A stretch of DNA of 14,643 nt from positions 1 to 14,643 of the forward strand of contig JAZGBC010000208.1 in NCBI GenBank assembly GCA_036444495.1. Reading direction: 5' to 3'. This DNA comes from JAZGBC01 sp036444495 (lineage in GTDB: Bacteria > Pseudomonadota > Alphaproteobacteria > Kiloniellales > J153). Every line of letters begins with the position of its first letter. The stretch's first letter is position 1. A program made the position numbers and the translations under genes. The notes below the pieces were generated by a model. That model was not told where the DNA came from, did no database searches, and saw only the letters and a list, made by a program, of their open reading frames with translations. Positions 6,428-12,613 of this stretch are shown piece after piece.

Positions 6428-8059
6428 ATGACCGCAGCGACCCCCGCCGGCAACGGCGAGCTGGCCAAGACCGCGGCCAACTACGCGCCGCTCACCCCGC
6501 TCGGGTTTCTCGCGCGCGCGGCCCAGGTGTTTCCGGATCAGCCGGCGGTCATTCACGGCAACCGGCGCCAGAACTGGGCCGAGACCTACGCGCGCTGCCG
6601 GCGGCTCGCCTCGGCGCTCAGCCGGCACGGGATCGGCCTGGGCGACACGGTCTCGGTCATGGCGCCCAACACACCGCCCATGTTCGAGGCGCATTTCGGC
6701 GTGCCCATGACCGGCGCGGTGCTGAACGCGCTCAACGTGCGCCTGGACGCCGGCACAATCGGCTTCATGCTGGCCCATGGCGAGGCCAAGGCGCTGATTA
6801 CCGATACGGCTTTCGCGGACACGATCCGGCCGGCGCTGGCCCAGCTCGACCGCGAGATCCTGGTCATCGATATCGACGATCCGCTCAGTGAGGGCGGGGA
6901 CCGCCTGGGCGAGATGGAGTACGAGGATTTCCTGGCGGGTGGCGACCCCGAGTTCGCCTGGTCGCCGCCGGAGGATGAGTGGCAGGCCATTTCGCTCAAC
7001 TACACCTCGGGCACCACCGGCAATCCCAAGGGCGTGGTCTATCACCACCGCGGCGCCTACCTGAACGCGCTGGGCAATATCCAGGTCTGGGGCATGGGCC
7101 CGCACCCGGTCTACCTCTGGACCCTGCCCATGTTCCACTGCAACGGCTGGTGCTTTCCCTGGACCATCACCGCACTGGCCGGCACCCACGTCTGCCTGCG
7201 CCGCGCGGACGCCAAGGGAATCTATGACGCCTTCGCGGACAACGGCGTGACGCACCTCTGCGGCGCGCCCATCGTCATGCAGACCATCCTGGGCGCGGAG
7301 GAGGCGGAGCGGCGCGAGTTCTCCCAAGAGGTGCGCATGATGACGGCGGCCGCCCCGCCCCCGGCCCCGATCCTGGCCGCCATGGCCGAGGCCGGCATCG
7401 AGGTGACTCACGTCTACGGCCTGACCGAGGTCTACGGGCCGGCGGTGGTCTGCGCCTGGCATGCGGAGTGGGACAGGCTGCCCGGCGACGAGCAGGCCGG
7501 CCTGAAGGCGCGCCAGGGGGTCAAGTACCCGGTGCTCGAGGACCTGATGGTGGCCGACGCCGAGACGCTCGAGCCGGTTCCCCGGGACGGCGAGACCATG
7601 GGCGAGGTCTTCCTGCGCGGCAACATCGTCATGAAGGGCTATCTGAAGAACCCGAGCGCGACCGAGCAGGCCTTCTCGGGCGGCTGGTTCCACACCGGGG
7701 ACCTGGGGGTTTGGCACCCGGATGGTTACGTCGAACTCAAGGACCGCTCCAAGGACATCATCATCTCGGGCGGCGAGAACATCTCGTCCATCGAGGTGGA
7801 GGGCGTTCTCTACCGCCACCCCGCGGTGGCCGCCGCCGCCGTCGTGGCCAAGCCGGACGAGAAGTGGGGCGAGACCCCTTGCGCCTTCATAGAGCTAAGG
7901 CCCGGCAAGCAGGCCGCGGAGGAGGAGTTCATCGCCTTCTGCCGGGACAACATGGCCCACTTCAAGGCGCCCCGGCGCGTGGTCTTCGGGCCCCTGCCCA
8001 AGACCTCGACCGGCAAGATCCAGAAGTTCGTCCTGCGCGAGAGGGCGAAGGAGATTTGA
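6428..8059 (+). CDS. Acyl-CoA synthetase (AMP-binding; fatty acid or methylthiopropionate CoA-ligase-like)
   Basis: A 543-residue ANL-superfamily ligase. Motifs: YTSGTTGNPKG (192-202, ATP loop), PMFHCNGWCFPW (234-245, a hallmark of the branch holding plant AAE enzymes and bacterial DmdB-like ligases), VYGLTEVYGP (329-338), HTGDL (422-426), DRSKDIIISGGENISS (439-454, hinge) and the catalytic K530 in PKTSTGK. It forms an acyl-CoA through an acyl-adenylate; the substrate is probably a medium-chain or branched acid, with 3-methylthiopropionate a real alternative in marine relatives. The ATG at 6428 is preferred over 6359 because the upstream 23 residues are encoded by the hairpin leader and homologues begin close to the AANYAPLTPLGFL segment. 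It is divergent from prpE across 222 bp. Confidence 0.9.
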   Translation: MTAATPAGNGELAKTAANYAPLTPLGFLARAAQVFPDQPAVIHGNRRQNWAETYARCRRLASALSRHGIGLGDTVSVMAPNTPPMFEAHFGVPMTGAVLNALNVRLDAGTIGFMLAHGEAKALITDTAFADTIRPALAQLDREILVIDIDDPLSEGGDRLGEMEYEDFLAGGDPEFAWSPPEDEWQAISLNYTSGTTGNPKGVVYHHRGAYLNALGNIQVWGMGPHPVYLWTLPMFHCNGWCFPWTITALAGTHVCLRRADAKGIYDAFADNGVTHLCGAPIVMQTILGAEEAERREFSQEVRMMTAAAPPPAPILAAMAEAGIEVTHVYGLTEVYGPAVVCAWHAEWDRLPGDEQAGLKARQGVKYPVLEDLMVADAETLEPVPRDGETMGEVFLRGNIVMKGYLKNPSATEQAFSGGWFHTGDLGVWHPDGYVELKDRSKDIIISGGENISSIEVEGVLYRHPAVAAAAVVAKPDEKWGETPCAFIELRPGKQAAEEEFIAFCRDNMAHFKAPRRVVFGPLPKTSTGKIQKFVLRERAKEI

Positions 8060-8077
8060 GGGGGAAGCGGCGAGGAG

Positions 8078-8110
8078 GCCCGGCCTTATGAGGCGTGGTC
8101 GCGGCCGGGC
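8078..8110. other. Hairpin after the acyl-CoA synthetase gene
   Basis: GCCCGGCC (8078-8085) is perfectly complementary to GGCCGGGC (8103-8110) around a 17-base loop, starting 18 bases after the stop of the acyl-CoA synthetase gene. There is no following T run, so it may be a transcript 3'-end stabiliser or a weak, Rho-assisted end rather than an intrinsic terminator. Confidence 0.35.
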
Positions 8111-8186
8111 AGCGCCGAAATCATCCCCTCGCCGGACCCGCCCGGGGCGCGGCGCGGCAACACATAAACCCTTATTCCGTCAGAGC

Positions 8187-8351
8187 TTATGCGTTGTGCT
8201 GGAAGATTTCGTCTTTGACTCGGAGTTTCTCGCGTTTAAGTTGGGATAGTCGAATATCGTCGGGGAGAGGGCGCTGGTTTTCTTCTTCTATGGCCTGTTC
8301 CAGGAAGGCGTGTTTGGTACGTAATGAGGTTATCCGCTCATCCGCGATCAT
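8187..8351 (-). CDS. YdcH/DUF465 family small protein (54 aa)
   Basis: A 54-residue reading frame on the minus strand: it begins MIADERITSLRTKHAFLE and ends KLRVKDEIFQHNA. The pattern HAFLEQAIEEENQRPLPDD followed by LSQLKREKLRVKDEI is the DUF465/YdcH signature (two helices with the LKRxKLxxKDEI motif, coiled-coil-like). The start at 8351 is backed by GGAGG ideally spaced upstream. Base composition is much lower in GC than its neighbours (32 of 60 in 8221-8280 by hand count). It is divergent from ubiX across 108 bp. The molecular role of the family is not established. It is a paralogue of the 68-residue protein at 10868-11074. Confidence 0.9.
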   Translation of the reverse strand: MIADERITSLRTKHAFLEQAIEEENQRPLPDDIRLSQLKREKLRVKDEIFQHNA

Positions 8352-8377
8352 ACGGTTCCTCCATCCATAGAGTAGAA

Positions 8378-8400
8378 CGAATCATAGTACTCCTGATTCG
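8378..8400. promoter_or_regulatory. Inverted repeat, possible operator between ydcH and ubiX
   Basis: A perfect 7-bp inverted repeat, CGAATCA (8378-8384) and TGATTCG (8394-8400), with a 9-base spacer. The arms lie about one and a half helical turns apart centre to centre, as for a dimeric regulator. It overlaps the -10 and spacer of the predicted ydcH promoter. The candidate regulator is unknown. Confidence 0.4.
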
Positions 8401-8412
8401 ATTTCCATGCAA
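8384..8412 (-). promoter_or_regulatory. Candidate promoter for ydcH (minus strand)
   Basis: Reading the minus strand, TTGCAT (8412-8407) is followed after 17 bases by TACTAT (8389-8384), 32 bases before the ydcH start codon. The hexamers match three and four of six consensus positions; the spacing is ideal and the region is locally AT-rich. Confidence 0.4.
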
Positions 8413-8459
8413 TGAACGCCCCTGGGAATCCCGGGGAAAAGCGGCCAAAAACTAGGAAA

Positions 8460-9080
8460 ATGGACACAAACGGACGGCTTATTATCGGCATCAGCGGGGC
8501 CAGCGGGGTGGTCTACGGCATCCGGTTTCTGGAGACCCTCAAGGCCCTGCCGGTGGAGACGCACCTGGTCATGACCAAGCCCGCCGAGATGACCCTGGCC
8601 CACGAGACCGGCCTCAAGGTGGCCCAGGTCCGGGCGCTCGCGGACGTGGCCTATGCGGTGGGCGACGTGGGCGCGGCGATCGCCAGCGGCTCCTTTCCCG
8701 TGCTCGGCATGGTGATCGCGCCCTGCTCGATCCGCTCCATGTCAGAGATCGCCACGGGCGTCACCTCCAACCTGCTCACGCGCGCCGCCGACGTCATGCT
8801 CAAGGAGCGCCGCCGCCTCGTGCTCATGGTGCGCGAGACGCCATTGCACAGCGGCCACCTGCGCAATCTGCTCGCACTCTCGGAGATGGGCGCCATCATC
8901 GCCCCGCCCCTGCCCGCCTTCTACGCCAAGCCCGAGAGCCTGGACGACATCGTCGACCATTCGGTGGGGCGCGTACTCGACCTCTTCGGCCTGGACAGCG
9001 GCAAGGTAACCCGCTGGGGTGAGGACGCCGGACCCGCCCGCCGCCGCCTCGGCACCGTGGAAGGCTCGGAGCCGGGCTAG
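8460..9080 (+). CDS. ubiX: Flavin prenyltransferase UbiX
   Basis: A 206-residue flavoprotein-fold enzyme. It attaches a dimethylallyl group to FMN to make prenyl-FMN, the cofactor of UbiD-type decarboxylases, including the one in ubiquinone synthesis. Visible family motifs: IIGISGASGVVYGIR near the N-terminus (FMN-phosphate loop), VIAPCSIRSMSEIATGVTSN in the middle, LVLMVRETPLHSGHLRNLL, and APPLPAFYAKPESLDDIVDH near the C-terminus. The ATG at 8460 is chosen over 8412 because the flavin loop begins within six residues and AGGA lies just upstream; the 8412 start has no ribosome binding site. No ubiD is present nearby. Its stop codon overlaps that of the convergent TIGR02444 gene. Confidence 0.95.
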   Translation: MDTNGRLIIGISGASGVVYGIRFLETLKALPVETHLVMTKPAEMTLAHETGLKVAQVRALADVAYAVGDVGAAIASGSFPVLGMVIAPCSIRSMSEIATGVTSNLLTRAADVMLKERRRLVLMVRETPLHSGHLRNLLALSEMGAIIAPPLPAFYAKPESLDDIVDHSVGRVLDLFGLDSGKVTRWGEDAGPARRRLGTVEGSEPG

Positions 9081-9086
9081 CCCGGC
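9071..9086. other. Perfect 16-bp palindrome over two convergent stop codons
   Basis: GCCGGGCTAGCCCGGC is its own reverse complement. The central CTAG provides TAG for ubiX (9078-9080, plus) and TAG for the TIGR02444 gene (9077-9079, minus). Both proteins therefore end in Pro-Gly encoded by the two arms. It can fold in either transcript but lacks a T run on either side. Confidence 0.9.
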
Positions 9087-9610
9087 AAGAGCCGCCGAGC
9101 GTCGGCCAGAGACATATCCGGAAAAGCTCCAGTCAGCAGAACAGCCAGATCGTCCTGGTCCGCCGCCTCGCGCGCAAAGCCGAGCGCCGTCACATAGACC
9201 ACCAGATTACCGGCGGCCAGGGCGGGCGCGCCCCCGCCTTCCGGCGGATCGAGCGCCGCCAGCATGAGGTCCTGCTGGATTCTTTCCGCTTCCAGCTCGA
9301 GGGCCTTGACCCGCTCGCGCAACTCCTGGGCCGGGCCTTCGGGCGCGAGCTGCGGGTCCTTGAGCCGGTGCCGGACCTCGCGCAGGGGCAGCACCACACG
9401 CGCGCGCCAGGGTCCGACGGCTTCGATCAGGGCCGCGATGTCCGTATCAGCCAGCGCACGCCCGCGGCCGCCCGCCCAGCAGCAGTAGAGCAGCAGATTC
9501 ACATCCAACCCGCGGCGCTCCTGCAGCGCCAGGCAGGCCGGCGCCACGCCTTCGCGGCCCCAGAGGGCGAGGGAGAAGTCCCAGAACGGATTGGGCCGCG
9601 CCTCACTCAT
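9077..9610 (-). CDS. TIGR02444 family protein (DUF2390)
   Basis: A 177-residue protein with the family's N-terminal block NPFWDFSLALWGREGVAPAC (7-26) and the following LDVNLLLYCCWAGGRG, where the two adjacent cysteines and tryptophan are typical. A charged helical segment (about 93-118, PAQELRERVKALELEAERI) follows, and the C-terminus is alanine-rich. No enzymatic function is known. The start ATG overlaps the end of the phosphofructokinase gene by 8 bases on the same strand, so it is probably translated by coupling from that message. The 3' end overlaps ubiX by two bases within a palindrome. Predicted cytoplasmic; no signal peptide. Confidence 0.87.
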   Translation of the reverse strand: MSEARPNPFWDFSLALWGREGVAPACLALQERRGLDVNLLLYCCWAGGRGRALADTDIAALIEAVGPWRARVVLPLREVRHRLKDPQLAPEGPAQELRERVKALELEAERIQQDLMLAALDPPEGGGAPALAAGNLVVYVTALGFAREAADQDDLAVLLTGAFPDMSLADARRLLPG

Positions 9611-10691
9611 CGCCCAGACAGATGCCCAGGCCGCGGGCGGTATGCACCAGCGGCCCCTCCGGCTCGACCGCCTGGTAGGCGGCCACCGCCTCGGCCAGGG
9701 GCACGCCGATGACTCGCCGGCCGCTCCAGGCCACCATGCGGTCGAAGTCGCCGCGCGCGATGAGGTCCACCGCGTGCACGCCGAAGACCGAGGCCATCAA
9801 GCGGTCGCGCGACGTGGGCATGCCGCCGCGCTGCAGGTGGCCCAGCACGGTGATACGAGTCTCGGCCCCGGTCGCCTCGGCGATGCGGTCGCCGATGTAG
9901 GCCCCGATACCGCCGTAGGTGACGGTGCCGCCGGGCCGCCTGTGGGTGACCAATTCGCCCGACTCGCTCTTGACCGCCTCGGCGACCACGACGAGGGCAA
10001 AGTTGCGGCCCTGCTCCTTGAGTTCCTCGACCTTGCGGGCCACGTGCTCGATGCGGTAGGGGATCTCGGGGATCAGGATGACGTCGGCCCCGCCCGCGAT
10101 CCCGGCATTGAGTGCGATATGACCCGCATCGCGCCCCATGACCTCGAGCACCATGACCCGCGAGTGGCTGGCGGCTGTCGGCTGGAGCTGATCGAGCGCG
10201 TCGGTCGCCACCTTGACCGCCGTGGCATAGCCGATGGAGACCTCGGTATGCCCCAGGTCGTTGTCGATGGTCTTGGGGATGCCCACCAGATTGATCCCGC
10301 CCTGCTGGGCCAGGCGGCGCAGGATGGCCAGGCTGCCATCGCCGCCGATGCCGATGAGCGCGTCCAGCCCGAGCTCGCGGTAGCCCTCGATGACCTCGTC
10401 CGAGCGGTCGGCCCGGCCGCCGTCGGACAGGGGGTAGTCGAAGGGGTCGCCCCGGTTCGTGGTGCCCAGGATCGTGCCTCCCGCGCGCAGCAGCAGGCCG
10501 GTGAAGAGCGACAGATCCAGCAACTCGGCGTCCACCGGCCGGGCCAGGAGGCCCGCCGTGCCCTGGTGGATGCCCATGACCTCCCAGCCGTAGCCCTGGA
10601 TGGCGCGGAACACCACGGCGCGCAGCACGGCATTCAGGCCGGCGCAGTCGCCGCCGCTGGTCAGAAGTCCGATGCGCTTGATGCCCGCCAT
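9603..10691 (-). CDS. 6-phosphofructokinase (PfkA family)
   Basis: A 362-residue PFK-A family kinase that phosphorylates fructose 6-phosphate to the 1,6-bisphosphate in glycolysis. Motifs: LLTSGGDCAGLNAVLRAVV (9-27, nucleotide loop), IGGDGS (115-120), PKTIDND (139-145; D143 equals the E. coli catalytic D127), MGRDAGHIAL (185-194) and LGHLQRGG near the C-terminus. The diagnostic pair is G119 (E. coli position 104, as in ATP enzymes) with K140 (position 124, as in pyrophosphate enzymes). This mixed pair occurs in ATP-using relatives such as trypanosomal PFK, so ATP is the more likely donor, though not certain. Start at 10691 has only a weak G-rich leader. It is the first gene of a two-gene unit with the TIGR02444 gene. 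Confidence 0.92.
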   Translation of the reverse strand: MAGIKRIGLLTSGGDCAGLNAVLRAVVFRAIQGYGWEVMGIHQGTAGLLARPVDAELLDLSLFTGLLLRAGGTILGTTNRGDPFDYPLSDGGRADRSDEVIEGYRELGLDALIGIGGDGSLAILRRLAQQGGINLVGIPKTIDNDLGHTEVSIGYATAVKVATDALDQLQPTAASHSRVMVLEVMGRDAGHIALNAGIAGGADVILIPEIPYRIEHVARKVEELKEQGRNFALVVVAEAVKSESGELVTHRRPGGTVTYGGIGAYIGDRIAEATGAETRITVLGHLQRGGMPTSRDRLMASVFGVHAVDLIARGDFDRMVAWSGRRVIGVPLAEAVAAYQAVEPEGPLVHTARGLGICLGDE

Positions 10692-10788
10692 GCCCCGGCC
10701 CCGGTCCGCGCCACCGCCCCGCCGAAAGCGGGTGCGGAATACACTGCAATATCAACCAGTTATGGGCACCCGCGCTGCGGGTTCCCCC

Positions 10789-10816
10789 CTGGACCCGTGA
10801 CAGGCTATACTATGAT
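10789..10816 (+). promoter_or_regulatory. Weak candidate promoter for the second ydcH
   Basis: CTGGAC (10789-10794) and TATGAT (10811-10816) are separated by 16 bp, 52 bp ahead of the start at 10868. The overlapping TATACT (10806-10811) is an alternative -10. A small hairpin ACCCGC/GCGGGT with a GCT loop (10768-10782) lies just upstream. The same AT-rich patch could also serve the phosphofructokinase gene on the other strand. Confidence 0.3.
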
Positions 10817-10867
10817 TTAGGGCGAGTCCCCAAGGATCGCCGATTTCGGGTTTGACCGACAGTTAGC

Positions 10868-11074
10868 ATGAACGCCGTCAATATCGAAACATTGCGGCAG
10901 AAGCTGGCGCAGCTGAAAAGCGAGCATCGCGACCTCGACGACGTGATCGCGCAGATTGCGGAGACCGCGCCTTACGATCAGATCCAGGTCAAGCGCCTGA
11001 AAAAGCGCAAATTGATGTTGAAGGATCAGATCACCCAGATCGAGAGCAAGCTTCTGCCGGATATTATCGCCTGA
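10868..11074 (+). CDS. YdcH/DUF465 family small protein (68 aa)
   Basis: A 68-residue, mostly helical and highly charged protein. The C-terminal block VKRLKKRKLMLKDQITQIES (38-57) is the DUF465 motif; the N-terminal helix IETLRQKLAQLKSEHRDLDD has heptad spacing, so a helical hairpin or coiled coil is expected. No enzymatic residues are visible and the family's function is not established. The ribosome binding site is weak. It converges on the GGDEF gene with 31 bp between stops. In alphaproteobacteria, from memory, DUF465 genes often lie near purE-purK, as here, with the GGDEF gene in between. Confidence 0.9.
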   Translation: MNAVNIETLRQKLAQLKSEHRDLDDVIAQIAETAPYDQIQVKRLKKRKLMLKDQITQIESKLLPDIIA

Positions 11075-11105
11075 ACCGCACTCGGCCGGGGCCGCACCCG
11101 GACCG

Positions 11106-11855
11106 TCAGGCTTTTGCGCGGGCGAGGCCGTGGCCCTGTTTTTGGGCGTACATGGCCTGGTCGGCCGCGTGCAGGGCGTCCTCCACCGCTTCCCCGCCGG
11201 CGAAGGTATAGATCCCATAGGACACGCCCACATCGAGCGGCGCGCCATCCCGGACGACCGGATCGGAGGTGACCGCCGCGGCGAGCGAGGCCGCCTTGGC
11301 GCCGGCCATCTCCGCGCCGGCCTGGGCCAGGAGCACGCCGAACTCGTCGCCGCCCAGGCGCCCCACCGCGTCCGAAGCCCGCACCTCGCCCAGCAATACC
11401 TCGGCCACGCGCTTGAGCGCCGCGTCGCCCGCGGCATGGCCGTGGGCATCGTTGATCCGTTTCATGCCGTCGATATCGAAATAGAGCACACTGCCCGGCG
11501 TCTCGTAGCGTTCGGCGAAGGCGATCATGCGGGCCAACTCGCGCACGAAGGCACGGCGGTTGAGCACGGGCGCCAGGGGATCCTGGTCCGCCAGGCCCTC
11601 CAGGAAGCCGATGCGCCGCTTGGCCCGACCCAGTTCCTCGCGCAGCCTCTGCACCTCGGACATGAGACGGTCGATGGCGCCGCGCACCTTGGGGGTCAGC
11701 TCCACCTCCGGGACGCCCATGATGGTCGCCACATCGGCCAGCCGGGCAGCCGCCGTGGCGGCGCGCTCCGCGGCCGGGCCCGCGGCGGCGTCCCTGCTGC
11801 CAGCCGGCGAAATGTTTCGCCCCACATCCGTGCCGCCGTTGTCGCGAACCCGCAT
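11106..11855 (-). CDS. Diguanylate cyclase (GGDEF domain protein)
   Basis: A 249-residue protein with a disordered, alanine-rich start (1-45), a helical coiled-coil segment (about 56-88, GAIDRLMSEVQRLREELGRA) and a complete GGDEF domain (about 90-245). The catalytic motif is intact (GGDEF, 168-172). The metal/substrate segment FDIDGMKRIND (126-136) is followed by HGHAAGD. An RASD inhibitory site (159-162) sits exactly five residues ahead of GGDEF, as required for product feedback. It should make cyclic di-GMP from two GTP. There is no signal peptide, membrane segment or sensory domain, so it is probably cytoplasmic and controlled through its coiled coil or partner. It lies between ydcH and purE, transcribed opposite to both. 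Confidence 0.93.
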   Translation of the reverse strand: MRVRDNGGTDVGRNISPAGSRDAAAGPAAERAATAAARLADVATIMGVPEVELTPKVRGAIDRLMSEVQRLREELGRAKRRIGFLEGLADQDPLAPVLNRRAFVRELARMIAFAERYETPGSVLYFDIDGMKRINDAHGHAAGDAALKRVAEVLLGEVRASDAVGRLGGDEFGVLLAQAGAEMAGAKAASLAAAVTSDPVVRDGAPLDVGVSYGIYTFAGGEAVEDALHAADQAMYAQKQGHGLARAKA

Positions 11856-12109
11856 GATCCTATTCTCCCGCTCGACAGGCCCCGGCGATCGATGCCAATG
11901 GCCCTGGATACCCTGATTGGGCTCGGCGCCGAAGGAACCAGCCTACGCCGCAGATCGTTAACGGATCGTTCACCATATAACGAGCCGCTTGTCCACGGCT
12001 GTCCACCGACTCCTTAGCTCTCCCGCTTGCGTCGCTCCGGCCGGAACCCGATAATGCCGCTCCCTCAACGCCCGGCAGGACCCAGGACAAACCCAGGACA
12101 GACAAGGCA
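11856..12109. promoter_or_regulatory. Divergent spacer between GGDEF gene and purE with short direct repeats
   Basis: This 254-bp spacer must hold promoters for both genes. It contains direct repeats GATCGTT at 11953-11959 and 11964-11970 (11-bp period) next to the AT-rich CACCATATAACGAG, then TGTCCAC twice with a 10-bp period (within 11990-12010). Just before purE, CCCAGGACA occurs at 12081-12089 and 12092-12100 (11-bp period). Repeats at one helical turn suggest protein binding, but no consensus is recognised and no guanine or PurR-like element is clear. Confidence 0.3.
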
Positions 12110-12607
12110 ATGGCAGAGGATCGCCCGCGGGTCGGCATCATCATGGGCAGCCAGTCCGACTGGTCGACCCTGCGTCATGCCTCCGAGACGCTGGAGGCGC
12201 TGGGCATCGCCCACGAAACCCGCATCGTCTCGGCGCACCGCACACCCAAGCGCATGGCGGCCTATGCCGAAAGCGCGCGCGAACGCGGCCTCCAGGTGAT
12301 CATCGCCGGGGCCGGCGGGGCGGCGCACCTGCCGGGCATGGTGGCCTCCATGACGCCGCTGCCGGTCTTTGGCGTGCCGATCGAGAGCAAGGCGCTCAAG
12401 GGCACCGACAGCCTGTTGTCCATCGTGCAGATGCCGGGCGGGGTACCGGTCGGCACCCTGGCCATTGGAAAGGCGGGCGCGATCAACGCGGCGCTGCTGG
12501 CCGCCGCCGTGCTGGCGCTGCAGGATACGAAGGTCGCCGCCACGCTGGACGATTGGCGCGCGCGCCAGACCGCGGGCGTCGCCGAGGAACCACGGGACGA
12601 AGATTAA
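12110..12607 (+). CDS. purE: 5-(carboxyamino)imidazole ribonucleotide mutase PurE
   Basis: A 165-residue class I PurE, full length. It moves the carboxyl group of N5-CAIR to C4 to give CAIR in de novo purine synthesis. Family residues are present: MGSQSDW (12-18, phosphate-binding start), SAHRTP (41-46, with the catalytic histidine H43), AGAGGAAHLPGMVAS (66-80) and PVFGVPIESK followed by GTDSLLSIVQMPGGVPV. It acts as an octamer in the cytoplasm in known cases. AAGG lies close to the ATG. purK starts seven bases after its stop, so the two are cotranscribed and consecutive steps are encoded together. Confidence 0.97.
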   Translation: MAEDRPRVGIIMGSQSDWSTLRHASETLEALGIAHETRIVSAHRTPKRMAAYAESARERGLQVIIAGAGGAAHLPGMVASMTPLPVFGVPIESKALKGTDSLLSIVQMPGGVPVGTLAIGKAGAINAALLAAAVLALQDTKVAATLDDWRARQTAGVAEEPRDED

Positions 12608-12613
12608 GCATTG

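Noticed and set aside
6227..7819. 530-codon minus-strand frame opposite the acyl-CoA synthetase
   Set aside because: Antisense shadow in GC-rich DNA: biased toward Arg, Gly, Ala, Asp and His, with no motif; the plus strand encodes a full enzyme.
11130..12017. 295-codon plus-strand frame opposite the GGDEF gene
   Set aside because: Shadow frame; the minus strand has an intact GGDEF domain and the plus frame runs across an intergenic spacer.
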